64,000 nucleotides of DNA from Luteimicrobium album (GCF_030161555.1 NZ_BSUK01000001.1:3100001-3164000), one strand, 5' to 3'; positions 53,107 to 62,998 are shown, counted from the stretch's first letter. Notes: a model not told the origin generated them from the sequence alone. Made by a program: numbers and translations.

Positions 53107-53337
53107 ATGTTCGAGTACTGGATCCGTGACCTCGACGGGGACCACCGCGGCACCCTGGTCCGCGCCGAGTACGACGACGACGCGATCGCCGCGGTCAAAG
53201 CCCGGATCAAGTCCGGCGAGATCGGCCCGTTCCGGGGCGAGATCTCGCTGATCCGGTCCGACGGCGACGCCATCGAGACGTGGGACGGCCCGGACCAGGT
53301 GTTCTACCTGGAGGAGCACGGCACGCCCGGCGCCTGA
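53107..53337 (+). CDS. Conserved-looking hypothetical protein, 76 residues
   Basis: A 76-residue acidic soluble protein beginning MFEYWIRDLDGDHRGTLVRA and ending in QVFYLEEHGTPGA. I do not recognise the family. A ggaggcagcgag ribosome binding site precedes the ATG and the gene lies 24 bases after the SHOCT protein, so they are probably co-transcribed. A perfect hairpin terminator follows. Codon use is normal for the genome. Confidence 0.7.
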   Translation: MFEYWIRDLDGDHRGTLVRAEYDDDAIAAVKARIKSGEIGPFRGEISLIRSDGDAIETWDGPDQVFYLEEHGTPGA

Positions 53338-53364
53338 GACGCGCCGTCGTCGCCGAGAAGCACG

Positions 53365-53396
53365 AGGAGCCCGCACCCAGGAGGGTGCGGGCTCCT
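53365..53396. terminator. Bidirectional terminator hairpin
   Basis: A perfect 14-bp inverted repeat (53365-53378 aggagcccgcaccc and 53383-53396) with an agga loop lies between convergent genes. The minus-strand GNAT gene ends nine bases beyond it. Confidence 0.88.
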
Positions 53397-53404
53397 GCGT
53401 CGTC

Positions 53405-53908
53405 TCAGGGGCGGCGTTCCAGGCACGCGAGGCGTGGACGGTCCGGCTCCCACGACTCGACGGGTACGAACCCCCGACGGGCGTACGAGCGGATCGCGTC
53501 CGTCCGCCACTCCCACACCGAGAGCCTGACGTGGCCGCCGCCCAGCCCGATGGCGGTGTCGAGAAGGGCCCCGCCCACCCCGGCTCGTCGGTGCGCCGGG
53601 TCGACCCAGAACCGTTTGAGCTCGGTCAGTCCGTCGGGTCGTGGCGTCAGCACGACGATGCCCATGGCGCCCCCGGCGGGACCCGCCAGGAGGATCCGCG
53701 CTCCCTCGAACGCCTCTGCCGGGGCGTGCACCTCGAGGAGGTGGCGGGGGTGCAGCGGGGCGTCGGCGCCCGGACCCTCAGGGCCGAGGTGCTCGTGCTT
53801 CTCGCGCTCGGTGCGTCGCAGGTAGTCCTCGAGGAGCCGCCCGACGTCGTGCGCGTCGTCGGGCAGACGGGCGGTGCGGACGGGCACGGCAGGGGGTGCG
53901 GGCGTCAT
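53405..53908 (-). CDS. GNAT-family N-acetyltransferase
   Basis: A 167-residue single-domain acetyltransferase. The core shows [38 protein letters not shown] (motif A with the acetyl-CoA loop RRAGVG) and [20 protein letters not shown]. The ATG at 53908 is chosen because a longer start would run into the CAU tRNA gene. Substrate unknown. Confidence 0.85.
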   Translation of the reverse strand: MTPAPPAVPVRTARLPDDAHDVGRLLEDYLRRTEREKHEHLGPEGPGADAPLHPRHLLEVHAPAEAFEGARILLAGPAGGAMGIVVLTPRPDGLTELKRFWVDPAHRRAGVGGALLDTAIGLGGGHVRLSVWEWRTDAIRSYARRGFVPVESWEPDRPRLACLERRP

Positions 53909-53946
53909 CGAGTCCTCGAAGGGCGGCGTGCCTCGGCACGTGCGAG

Positions 53947-54020
53947 TAGGGCAGGTGGGGCTTGAACCCACGACCGACGGATTATGAGTCCGCTGCTCTG
54001 ACCGGCTGAGCTACTGCCCC
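53947..54020 (-). tRNA. tRNA with CAU anticodon (elongator Met or Ile2)
   Basis: The minus strand folds as a cloverleaf. The acceptor is ggggcag/ctgccct with a G-U first pair, then D-arm agctcagccggtcagagc, anticodon stem gcgga/tccgt with loop ctcataa (anticodon CAT), and T-arm gtgggttcaagccccac. The discriminator is A. CAU is read by elongator Met tRNA or, after lysidine modification, by Ile2. I cannot decide between them from sequence alone. CCA is not encoded. Confidence 0.9.
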
Positions 54021-54036
54021 GCGTCGACAGCGTACC

Positions 54037-54074
54037 GGCCCGTCCCGCACCCTCGTGCGGATGCGGGACGGGCC
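54037..54074 (-). terminator. Terminator hairpin after the beta-glucosidase gene
   Basis: A perfect 13-bp inverted repeat (54037-54049 ggcccgtcccgca and 54062-54074) with a 12-nt loop lies about 30 nt past the corrected stop of the GH1 gene and before the CAU tRNA gene. Its position supports the corrected stop at 54104. Confidence 0.8.
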
Positions 54075-54103
54075 GGGAGGCGTGTCGGACCGTGGTGCCG
54101 CCG

Positions 54104-55530
54104 TCAGGCGGGGAGACCTCGTCGACGCCGGGCAGGGTGCGCGTGGTCGCGAGGCGGCGGTACCAGTGCGCCGAGTCCTTCCAGGTGCGCACGAGCGTGT
54201 CGTAGTCGACGCGGATGATCCCGAACCGCTTGGAGTACCCGTAGCTCCACTCGAAGTTGTCGAGCAGCGACCACGCGAAGTACCCGCGCACGTCGGCGCC
54301 CGCGTCGACGGCCGTGCCGACGGCGTCGACGTGGTCGTGCAGGTAGGCGACGCGCTCGGGGTCGTGGACGGCGCCGTCGGGGGACACGACGTCGTCGAAC
54401 GCGGCGCCGTTCTCCGTGACCATGAGCGGCTGGTCCGGGTAGGTGGCGTGCAGCGAGAGCAGCAGGTCGGTCATGCCCTGCGGCTCGATGTTCCAGCCCA
54501 TCGCGGTGTATGGGCCGGGCTGCTCCAGGAACTCGACGTCGGTGACGCCGACCCACGGGGTGGCGGCCGACTCGGCGTGGCCGTCGTTCTGCTCGGGCGC
54601 GCCGTCGCCGGCGAAGTGCCGGACCCGCGCGGTCGAGTAGTAGTTGACGCCCAGCACGTCGAGGGGCTGGCGGGTGATCGCGAGGTCGCCGTCCTCGACG
54701 AACGACCAGTCCGTCACGTGGGCGGTGTCCGCGAGGAGGTCGTCCGGGTAGGCGCTGTCGAGGAGCGGACCCAGGAACGCGCGGTTGGCGAGCGCGTCGA
54801 TCTTGCGGACGGCGTCGGCGTCCTCGGCGCTGTCGGTGTCGGGGCGCACGACGTGCAGGTTGAGGGTGACGGACGTCTTCGCGTCGTCGCCAAGGACCTC
54901 GCGGATCGCCTTGACGGCCAGGCCGTGGGCGAGGTTGAGGTGGTGGACGGCGCGCAGCGCGCCCTCACCCTCCGTGCGACCGGGGGCGTGCACGCCGGAG
55001 GCGTAGCCCAGGTACGCCGAGCACCAGGGCTCGTTGAGCGTCGTCCAGGTGTCGACGCGGGCGCCGAGCTCCTCGGCCATGCGGCGGGCGTACTCCGCGA
55101 ACGCGTACGCGGTGGTGCGGTTGGTCCAGCCGCCGGCGTCCTCGAGCTCCTGGGGGAGGTCCCAGTGGTAGAGCGTGACGACCGGCTTCACGCCGGCCTC
55201 GCGGAGCGCGTCGACGAGGCGCGAGTAGAACGCGATGCCGGCCTCGTTGAACTCGCCCGTCCCGCCCGGCTGCACGCGCGGCCACGAGATCGACAGCCGG
55301 TAGGCGTCGAGCCCGAGGTCGCGGATGTGCTGCACGTCCTCGGCCCAGCGGTGGTAGTGGTCGTCGGCGACGTCGCCCGTGTCACCGTTCAGCACCTTGC
55401 CGGGCGTGCGGGAGAACGTGTCCCAGATCGACGGCCCGCGGCCGTCCTCGTCGGCGGCGCCCTCGATCTGGTACGCGGCGGTCGCGGAGCCCCAGACGAA
55501 GTCGTCCGGGAACCGTCGTGGCGTGGTCAT
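54104..55530 (-). CDS. GH1 beta-glucosidase (apparent frameshift at the C-terminus)
   Basis: A cytosolic GH1 enzyme of about 475 residues. The N-terminal signature is [20 protein letters not shown], the acid/base Glu is in [15 protein letters not shown] and the nucleophile Glu in [12 protein letters not shown], with [20 protein letters not shown] near the end. As written, the frame has no stop and runs through the CAU tRNA. One missing G near 54107-54113 restores an ending in DEVSPA and a stop at 54104-54106, just before a terminator. It is last in the transporter and alpha-xylosidase cluster, suggesting removal of beta-linked glucose or galactose from xyloglucan fragments or cello-oligosaccharides. 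Confidence 0.92.
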
Positions 55531-55594
55531 GCTTCTCCTCGGGTGCTGGTGCGGGGCTGGCCAGGAAGCCAGAAGGTGTTCCGGTGCGCTGCGT

Positions 55595-57885
55595 TCATCG
55601 TGCCAGATCCGTCGAACCGATCCGACCCTCGACCGTCCCCGGCTCGAACCGGACCGTGCGGTCGCCGAGGCGCAGCGCCCAGGCGCTCGTCGACGTCGTC
55701 GTGACCACGACCTCGTCGCCCGTGCGCCGGACGTGGAACTCGGCGTCGGCGGCGCCGACCCCGGCGTCGGCGGCGGGGACCACGAGCGTCGACTCGTGGC
55801 CGTCCGCGAGCTCGACGAGGTGGAGCGTGACGCCGTCGGCCCAGTCGTAGTCGGTCGTGCCGTCCTCGGCCCCGATCGGCAGGACCGTGTCCGGCCGGAC
55901 GAGCAGCGGCAGGGAGTCGAAGCCGTGGCGCTGCCTCACCCAGCGGGGTCCGGTGACGGTCGACCCGTCGAGCAGCGACGTCCAGGTGCCCTCCGGCACG
56001 TAGATGTCGACGTCGCCGTCGGCGCTGAACACGGGCGCGACGAGGAGCGCCGGACCGAGCAGGTACTGCGTGTCGACGTCCCAGCCGCCGCGGTCCTCGG
56101 GCAGCTCGAGCACCATCGGCCGCATGAGCGGGGTCCCGTGTCGGACGACGTCGCGCGCGGCCGCGCCGAGGTAGGGCAGGAGCGAGAGCTTGAGCCGGGT
56201 GAAGCGGCGGGTCACGTCGACGGCCTCGTCGTCGAACGCCCACGGCACCCGGACCGAACCGGAGCCGTGCAGGCGCGAGTGCGACGAGAGCAGGCCGAAC
56301 GCGAGCCAGCGCTTGAACACCGCCGGGTCGGGGTCGCCCTCGAAGCCGCCGATGTCGTGGCTCCAGTAGCCGAAGCCCGACATGGCGAGCGAGAGCCCGC
56401 CACGCAGGGTCTCGGCCATCGACACGAACGTCGAGTCGTTGTCGCCGCCCCAGTGCACGGGGTACTGCTGGCCGCCCGCGGTGGCCGACCGGGCGAACAG
56501 CGCCGCCCGGCCCGTGCCGCGCTTGCGCTCGAGCAACTCGAACACCGTCCGGTTGTACAGGTGCGTGTAGTAGTTCCGCATCTTCTGCGGGTCGGAGCCG
56601 TCGTGCCAGACGACGTCGTCGACGGGGATGCGCTCGCCGAAGTCCGTCTTGAAGCAGTCGACGCCCATGTCGAGGAGGGCCTCGAGCTTGCTCGCGTACC
56701 ACGCGGCCGCGGCCGGGTTGGTGAAGTCGACCAGCCCCATGCCCGCCTGCCAGAGGTCCCACTGCCAGACGTCGCCGTCCGCCGTCCGCAGCAGGTACCC
56801 CTTCTCCGCGGCCTCCGCGAACAGGGGCGACTTCTGCCCGATGTAGGAGTTGATCCACACGCAGATGCGCAGACCCTTGTCCTTGTAGCGGGCCAGCATG
56901 CCCTCGGGGTCCGGGAAGGTCCGGGGGTCCCATTCGAAGTCGCACCACTGGTACTCGCGCATCCAGAAGCAGTCGAAGTGGAACACCGACAGCGGGATGT
57001 CGCGCTCGGCCATGCCGTCGACGAACGACGTCACGGTCCGCTCGTCGTAGCTCGTGGTGAACGACGTGGTGAGCCACAGACCGTACGACCACGCCGGCAC
57101 CTGAGGGGCCGCCCCGTGAGCGCGGTGTAGCGCTCGAGGACGTCCTTGGGTGTCGGGCCGTCGATCACGTAGTACTCGAGGTGCTCGCCGGCGACCGAGA
57201 ACTGCGTGCGCTCGACCATCTCCGAGGCGACCTCGAACGACACCAGTTCCGGGTGCGCGACGAACACGCCGTAGCCGGCGCTCGTCACGTAGAACGGGAC
57301 GTTCTTGTACGCCTGCTCGCTGGAGGTGCCGCCGTCGGCGTTCCAGAGGTCGACGGTCTGGCCGTTCTTGACGAACGGTCCGAACCGCTCGCCCAGGCCG
57401 TAGACCTTCTCGCCCACGCCGAGCGCGAGCTGCTCGTGGACGAACGTGCCCTCCGGCGTCGTCGCGACACCCGCGCCCTTCGGGAGGCTCGACGTGAGGA
57501 CCCGGCCGCGCGACTCGAAGTCGACGCGCCACGGTCCGGTGCGGCGGACCCGCACCGACAGGTCGCCCGTCGTGAGGACCGCCGCGTCGTCGTCCACGTG
57601 GGTGGTGACCGCGACGTCGGACGCGTGGACAGTGAACTCCGGGTGGCGACGCCGTGCCCCCGCCCAGTGCTCGACCCGTACCTTGACGACGCCCTCCGCG
57701 GGGCTCGAGTAGGTGAGCGTCACGAGGGGCTGGTTCAGGGTGTCGCCCCGCCCGCGCACGTGCTTGGTGGCGGCCCAGACCGTGAGGGTGCCCGTCTCGG
57801 GGTCGGCGCTGACGTCGTCGACCTCGACGGGGTGGAGGACCTCGACGCCGGGTCGCAGCTGCCAGTAGCCGTCGGTGAACTTCAT
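55595..57885 (-). CDS. GH31 alpha-xylosidase, YicI type (one apparent frameshift)
   Basis: A GH31 enzyme of about 764 residues, very close in its motifs to E. coli YicI. The catalytic nucleophile Asp is in [18 protein letters not shown], followed by [38 protein letters not shown] is the YicI-type substrate block and [20 protein letters not shown] holds the acid/base Asp. One G is missing near 57108-57116 (ggggcggcccctcagg for ggggcgggcccctcagg). YicI-type enzymes cleave terminal alpha-xylosyl residues such as isoprimeverose from xyloglucan. It lies just downstream of the transporter genes. Confidence 0.93.
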
Positions 57886-57901
57886 GGTGGGGTGGGGCTC
57901 C

Positions 57902-58804
57902 TTACTTGACCGCGCCGGCGGTGATCCCGCGGGTCAGCGTCCGCTGGAAGAAGAGGAAGAAGATCAGGGTCGGGATCAGGGAGACGAGCGTGCCCGCGTT
58001 GAGCGTCGGGACGTCGAGCATGCGGTCGCCCTGCAGGGACGCGAGCGCGATCGGCACGGTCTGCGTGTCGTTGGTCGTGAGCATGACGAGCGGGATGAAG
58101 AACTCGTTCCACGTCCAGATGAAGAAGAAGATCAGCAGCACGGACAGCGTCGGGCGCACGACGGGGAAGACGACGCGCCACAGGATCTGCCACCGGTTCG
58201 CGCCGTCCAGCGAGGCCGCCTCGAGCAGCGCGCGCGGGAACGTCCCGAGGACCGACGACAGGAGGTAGGTGCCGAACGCCGCCTGGATGACCGTGAAGAT
58301 CAGGACGATGGACCAGCCCGAGTTGTTGAGCCCGATGTCCTGCATCATGCGGAACAACGGGTAGATCAGCACCTCCTGCGGCAGCATGTTCGCGAGCAGG
58401 AACACGCCGACGATCCAGAGCCGGCCCCTGACGCGGCCGATGCCGATCGCGAACGCCGACAGCAGCGAGAGCGCGACGCCGAAGATCGCGACGAGGCCGG
58501 ACGTCCAGATCGAGTTCCACAGCTTGACGGGGAAGTCGACCCGGTCCCAGAAGACCTTGAGGCCGTGCGTGTAGAACTCGTGGGGCCACGACAGCGGCCC
58601 GTGCGCCGAGTAGTCGTCCGGCGACTTGAAGGTGTTGAGCAGCATGATCACGAACGGGGCGATCATGAGCAGCGCGACGATCGCGGACACGACGAGCAGG
58701 ACCCATCGCAGCGCGCCCCGGTGGAACCGGTCGCGTCCGCGACGCTCGCCCTCGCCGGTGCCGGTCGTCGGGGCGCCGGGCAGGGTCTCGGTGACGGCGG
58801 CCAT
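57902..58804 (-). CDS. Sugar ABC transporter permease, MalG/LacG type
   Basis: A 300-residue permease with six helices. The EAA loop is LLEAASLDGANRWQILWRVV, preceded by VIQAAFGTYLLSSVLGTFPR. WTWNEFFIPLVMLTTNDTQT is also typical. The ATG at 58804 overlaps the preceding permease stop (tgATG); a GTG three bases earlier is possible. It works with the MalF-like partner and the binding protein. No ATPase gene lies in the cluster, so a shared MsiK-type ATPase is expected elsewhere. Confidence 0.92.
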   Translation of the reverse strand: MAAVTETLPGAPTTGTGEGERRGRDRFHRGALRWVLLVVSAIVALLMIAPFVIMLLNTFKSPDDYSAHGPLSWPHEFYTHGLKVFWDRVDFPVKLWNSIWTSGLVAIFGVALSLLSAFAIGIGRVRGRLWIVGVFLLANMLPQEVLIYPLFRMMQDIGLNNSGWSIVLIFTVIQAAFGTYLLSSVLGTFPRALLEAASLDGANRWQILWRVVFPVVRPTLSVLLIFFFIWTWNEFFIPLVMLTTNDTQTVPIALASLQGDRMLDVPTLNAGTLVSLIPTLIFFLFFQRTLTRGITAGAVK

Positions 58805-59791
58805 CACGCACCCTCTCTTCCTTGCGGGCGCTGCGGTTCTGCAGCAGCTGGATGACGGAGGCGACGACGATGATGATCACCGTCAGGACGGTCGCCACGG
58901 CGGCGCCGTAGCCGACCTTCGACTTGTCGAAGAAGTTGAGGTACGAGTAGTACGACGGCACGAGGGTCGAGCCCTCGGGCCCGCCGCGCGTCAGCACGTA
59001 GATCGGTGCGAACACCTTGAGCGCCGCGATCGTGCAGGTCAGCGTGATGACGAACGTCTCCGGCTTGATCTGGGGCAGCGTGATCGCGCGGAACCGGGCC
59101 CACCAGTTCGCACCGTCGAGTTCTGCGGCCTCGTACAGGTCGGGGTCCACGCGCTGCAGCGCCGACATGAAGATGACGGTCGGGTAGCCGATCTGGATCC
59201 AGATCAGCACGAGCATCACGGACGGCAGGGCGGTCGAGGGGTTGCCCAGCCAGTCGGGCGGGTTCTCGATCCCGATCCCGTGGAGGATCTGGTTGAGGGC
59301 GCCGGTCTGGGCGTTGAGGATCCAGTTCCACAGGATGCCCGCGACGGCGACGGGGAGGATCTGCGGCAGGTAGTACGTGGCGCGCAGCACGCTCGCGACG
59401 CGTCCGTTGAAGTGCTTGCCGATGTAGTCGAAGAGCAGCGACGCGAGGAGCAGGCCGATCACCGTCGGGATGATCACCATCGCGATGATCATCCACACCG
59501 AGTTGCGGAACGACTGCCAGAACTGGTCGTCGTGCATGAGGTCGGCGTAGTTGTCGAGGCCGACCCAGGTCATCTGGGTGATGCCGCCGCGCCACTTGTG
59601 CAGCGAGTACCAGATGTTGAGGACGAACGGGATCCCGATGATCGCGACGAACGCCGCGAGACCAGGGATCAGGTAGAGCCAGTACGTCGACGGCACCCAG
59701 CGCCGTCGACCGGAGCCGCGCCGGGGGCGCGTCGCGCCGTGGGCGGCGCCGAGGAGTCCTGCGTGGGCAGGGTGGCGGGTGCGGAAGACAT
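58804..59791 (-). CDS. Sugar ABC transporter permease, MalF/LacF type (two apparent frameshifts)
   Basis: A permease of about 330 residues. Core motifs are STYWLYLIPGLAAFVAIIGI, LRATYYLPQILPVAVAGILW and the EAA loop VDPDLYEAAELDGANWWARF. One G-C pair is missing near 59709-59713; restoring it joins the Ala/Pro-rich start MSSAPATLPTQDSSAPPTAR to RRRWVPSTYWLYLIPG. One more is missing at 58811-58813, after which the protein ends in ERGA and stops where the next gene starts. Unlike the first MalF it lacks a large external insert. The ATG has gaagagagag upstream. Confidence 0.88.
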
Positions 59792-59826
59792 GGGTTCTCT
59801 CTCTTCGGGCGACAGGGGGCCGGGGG

Positions 59827-59858
59827 CGGGCCCGGACGCGCGGAGGCGTCCGGGCCCG
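59827..59858 (-). terminator. Intercistronic hairpin between binding protein and permease genes
   Basis: A 13-bp G/C inverted repeat (59827-59839 and 59846-59858) with a 6-nt loop follows the binding-protein stop codon on the minus strand. It occupies the same place as the malE-malF hairpin at 40189-40221. Confidence 0.65.
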
Positions 59859-59864
59859 GCCGCG

Positions 59865-61187
59865 TCAGCCGCCCAGGAGGTCGTCCTTGCCGGACTCGTA
59901 CTGCTTCTGGAGCTGGCTCAGCACGTCGGAGGTCGACTTCGATCCGTTCACGACGGACTGCAGGGCGCTGACGATCTGGTCGTAGAAGCCCGCGACCGGC
60001 CAGTCGGGGTAGAACGCGAGCGAGTCGCCCGAGACGAGCTTCTGGAACTGCTCGGTGAACGTCTTGGTCTTCGCGTCGGTGATGGTCGAGGCGTCACCAG
60101 CGATCGGCAGGCCGCCCTTCTGGCCGAGGACGTTCTGGACCTCGTCGCTCAGGGTGATGTCGATGAAGTCCTCGGCGAGGCCCTTGTTCTTGGCGTTCTG
60201 CGGCACGACCCAGAGGTTGCCCGACGAGCCGAGCGCGAAGTCGGAGCCGGGGAACTGGAACTGGCTCCAGTCGAACTTCGCCTCGTTCACGAGGCGCCCG
60301 AACCACCACGAGCCGGAGACCATGATCGGGTACTTGCCCGAGATGAAGGACGTGCCCATGTCCTCGGCGGTCAGGCCGGCCGAGTTCTTCGGGATGTAGC
60401 CCTTCTTCGTCCAGTCGCTGATCGTGTCGGTCGCGGACGTGAGCTGCTGACCGTGCCAGTCGACGTCGGTCTTGAAGAGCTGGTAGGCGTCGATCCACGA
60501 CCGGTCCGCCTTGGTCAGCGCGAGCTGGTACCAGAGCTGGCCGAGCGGGTACTCGGCGCCGGCCGGGTTGAGCGGCGTGACGCCGGCGGCCTTGAACTTC
60601 GCGAGCGCGGCGGTGAACTCGTCGAGCGTCGTCGGGACGGCGACGTCGTACTTCTTGAACATGTCGGCGTTGTAGTAGACGGTCACGTACTCGCCGTAGT
60701 TCGGGATGCCGTACCAGGAGCCCGAGCCCATGAGCCCGTTCTCGTCGTACTGGGCGGTCGTGGCGATCGAGCCGGTGACCTTCTTGTCCCAGCCGCGGTC
60801 CTTCACGACGTCGCTGAGGTCGGTGAGGAGGCCCTGGGAGGCGAGCTGCCCGGCCGTCGCGTTGCCCTTGTTGTACTCCATGACGTCGGGCACGTCGTCG
60901 CCGGTGAGGATGATCTTGGCGTTCTTCTGGATCTGCTCGAACGTCTGCGACTCCGTCTTCACGGTGACGCCCGGGTGCTTCTCCTTGAAGATCTCGATGG
61001 CCTTGGCCCAGGCCTGGCCCATCGCCGAGTCGTCGGACTCGTAGTCCCAGATGGTGAGGGTCTTGCCGTCCGCGTTGGCGGTGGCGTCGTCGGAGCCGCC
61101 GCCTCCGTCGCCGCCGGAGCAGGCGGTCAGGGTCAGGGGCAGGGCCAGGGCGGCGGCCAGAGCGCCGGCCGTGATCTTGCGCTTCAC
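59865..61187 (-). CDS. Sugar ABC transporter substrate-binding lipoprotein
   Basis: A 440-residue family 1 extracellular binding protein. The signal peptide ends with the lipobox LTACSG, so the Cys near residue 23 would be lipidated, and a Gly/Asp-rich linker follows. The body includes KTLTIWDYESDDSAMGQAWA, VTVKTESQTFEQIQKNAKII and YPIMVSGSWWFGRLVNEAKF. It is the first gene of the permease, alpha-xylosidase and beta-glucosidase operon, so xyloglucan oligosaccharides or isoprimeverose are likely ligands, by inference from the enzymes. Confidence 0.92.
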   Translation of the reverse strand: MKRKITAGALAAALALPLTLTACSGGDGGGGSDDATANADGKTLTIWDYESDDSAMGQAWAKAIEIFKEKHPGVTVKTESQTFEQIQKNAKIILTGDDVPDVMEYNKGNATAGQLASQGLLTDLSDVVKDRGWDKKVTGSIATTAQYDENGLMGSGSWYGIPNYGEYVTVYYNADMFKKYDVAVPTTLDEFTAALAKFKAAGVTPLNPAGAEYPLGQLWYQLALTKADRSWIDAYQLFKTDVDWHGQQLTSATDTISDWTKKGYIPKNSAGLTAEDMGTSFISGKYPIMVSGSWWFGRLVNEAKFDWSQFQFPGSDFALGSSGNLWVVPQNAKNKGLAEDFIDITLSDEVQNVLGQKGGLPIAGDASTITDAKTKTFTEQFQKLVSGDSLAFYPDWPVAGFYDQIVSALQSVVNGSKSTSDVLSQLQKQYESGKDDLLGG

Positions 61188-61206
61188 GGTGTGTCCTTCC
61201 GTTGGG

Positions 61207-61246
61207 TGCGTCGTTGCAGCGATGCGTCGATGCGGTGCGTCGTTGC
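61207..61246. promoter_or_regulatory. Three copies of TGCGTCGWTGC upstream of the binding-protein gene
   Basis: The 11-mer TGCGTCG(T/A)TGC occurs at 61207, 61223 and 61236, in direct orientation, 20-60 nt before the minus-strand binding-protein start. The outer two copies extend to 13 identical bases. They may be repeated regulator sites or part of the leader RNA; the neighbouring LacI gene has a different operator in front of it. Confidence 0.45.
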
Positions 61247-61317
61247 GGGGTGATGCTGTGGACGTCGGTGTCGCAGGGTGGGTGGGGTGGGGTGCTGTCG
61301 CCGCGGAGCCCGCGGCG

Positions 61318-62336
61318 TCAGCGTCTGGGCGCGGGTCCCGTGGACGCGCCGGGGGAGAGCGCGCAGGTGACGAGGCGGGGAGCCTCGCGTGGCGCGGTGC
61401 CCTCGAGAGCGGCGAGGAGCTCCTCGACCGAACGGCGCCCGAGCTCGTGCCCGGGGGCTCGCATGGTGGTCAGCGGCGGGTGGTACATGGCGCCGACCTC
61501 GGGCGACGTCACGACGGCGAGCACCGAGACGTCGTCGGGAACGCGGAGCCGGCGGTCGCGCAGCGCCTGCGTGACGCCGAACGTCGCGGTCTCGTTCATG
61601 GTGACGAACGCGGTGGTCTCCGGGCGCTCGTCGAGGATCGCGCTCGTCGTGAGCCGACCGGCGAGCGGCGACTCGTCGCTCGTGACGTCGGTCGCGTGGA
61701 TGCCGCGCGCGACGGCAGCCGCGTGGAACGCGTCGCGCGCGCGGACGGTCGGTCCGTAGCCCGTGTCGAGCGAGTGCTGCGAGTGGTTGACGAACGCGAT
61801 CGTGGTGTGCCCGAGATCCGCCAGGTGGTCCACGGCGTCCGTGAGGGTGCGCTCGAAGTCGATGTCGACCCAGGACCGGCCGTCGAGCTCCGCGGTGCGG
61901 CCGATCATCGTGAACGGCACCTGCGAGGCGAGCAGCGCGTCGATGCGCTCGTCGTGCAGCGACACCTCCATCACGAGGACGCCGTCGGCCTGCCCCTGGC
62001 GGACGAGGTCGCGCACCTCCGCGTGCTCCTCGCGGTCGAACGGCCAGATCACGAGGTGGTAGCCGGCGTCGCGCGCGGTCTGGGACGCGGCCTGGGCGAA
62101 CTCGCCGAGCGTGCCCGACAGGCCGCCGGCGACCGTCGGCAGGACGAGCGCGAGGACGTGGCTGCGGCGGGCGGCCAGGCTGCGGGCGGCGGCGTTGCGC
62201 TCGAAGCCGAGCTCCTTGATCGCGGCCATGACCCGGGCACGGGTCTCGGTGCCGATCGGGCGGGCGCCGCTGAGGGCGTAGGACACGGTCGAGAGGAGAC
62301 GCCCGCGTGGCGGGCGACGTCCTGCATGGTGGCCAT
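61318..62336 (-). CDS. LacI-family transcriptional regulator of the alpha-xylosidase locus (one apparent frameshift)
   Basis: A repressor of about 340 residues. The N-terminal helix-turn-helix reads [11 protein letters not shown] and then [20 protein letters not shown] once one missing C at 62293-62297 is restored. The sensor domain includes [39 protein letters not shown] and [20 protein letters not shown]. The ATG at 62336 has gaggagg four bases upstream; an ATG nine bases later is also possible. Two tandem CGAAGCGCTTCG operators lie 30-54 nt upstream, so autoregulation is likely, along with control of the operon downstream. Confidence 0.9.
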
Positions 62337-62364
62337 GCATCCTCCTCGTCGAGTCCGGTTGGTG

Positions 62365-62391
62365 TCGAAGCGCTTCGTCGAAGCGCTTCGA
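62365..62391. promoter_or_regulatory. Tandem perfect LacI-type operators upstream of the regulator gene
   Basis: Two copies of the 12-bp palindrome CGAAGCGCTTCG (62366-62377 and 62379-62390) are separated by a single T, and the whole forms a 27-nt odd-length perfect palindrome. The form CGAAGCGCTTCG is typical of actinobacterial LacI-family sites such as CebR-type operators. Confidence 0.85.
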
Positions 62392-62497
62392 TGGTTTAGG
62401 AGTATTCATCGAACAAAGACCGGCGTCAAGTCCCTCCGGGCGGCGTGCCCGAGTCGTGACCTTCGGGCGGGGCCTCGCTCGTGAAACAATGCGGGCC

Positions 62498-62986
62498 ATG
62501 GCCATGCGCGAGATCCGTACCCTCCCGGACCCCGTCCTGCGCACCCCGTGCGCCGAGATCACCGACATCGACGACGGCGTCCGCGCGCTCGTGGAGGACC
62601 TCCTCGAGACGGTCGACGACGAGGGCCGCGCGGGGCTTGCCGCCAACCAGATCGGCGTCAGCCTCCGGGCGTTCTCGTGGAACATCGATGACGAGATCGG
62701 CTACGTCCTCAACCCGCGCATCGTCGAGCTGTCGGAGGACGAGTACCAGGACGGCGACGAGGGCTGCCTCTCCGTGCCCGGCCTGTGGTTCCCTACCCGG
62801 CGCGCCTGGTACGCGCGCGTCGAGGGCATCGACCTCGACGGCAAGAAGGTCGTCGTCGAGGGAACCGAGCTCATGGGCCGCTGCCTCCAGCACGAGACCG
62901 ACCACCTCGACGGGATGCTCTACCTCGACCGGCTCGACCGCGCCGTCCGTAAGAAGGCGATGCGCGCATTGCGCGAGCAGCTCTGA
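62498..62986 (+). CDS. def: Peptide deformylase
   Basis: A 162-residue metalloenzyme that removes formyl groups from nascent proteins. The three motifs are present: motif 1 [14 protein letters not shown], motif 2 [12 protein letters not shown] (metal-binding Cys) and motif 3 [18 protein letters not shown] (HExxH-type metal-binding site). [16 protein letters not shown] is the normal start. The ATG at 62498 has AACAAT seven bases upstream, suggesting a leaderless mRNA; the ATG at 62504 would give a protein shorter by two residues. Confidence 0.95.
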   Translation: MAMREIRTLPDPVLRTPCAEITDIDDGVRALVEDLLETVDDEGRAGLAANQIGVSLRAFSWNIDDEIGYVLNPRIVELSEDEYQDGDEGCLSVPGLWFPTRRAWYARVEGIDLDGKKVVVEGTELMGRCLQHETDHLDGMLYLDRLDRAVRKKAMRALREQL

Positions 62987-62998
62987 CCAGGCGGGCGG

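Noticed and set aside
53905..54103. Extension of the beta-glucosidase frame through the CAU tRNA gene
   Set aside because: It would translate a tRNA and a terminator hairpin. One restored base gives a normal GH1 end at 54104.
57882..58803. Fusion of the MalF-type permease to about 300 extra residues
   Set aside because: The extra sequence is the MalG gene read in a wrong frame after a one-base loss at 58811-58813; corrected, the permease stops at 58804.
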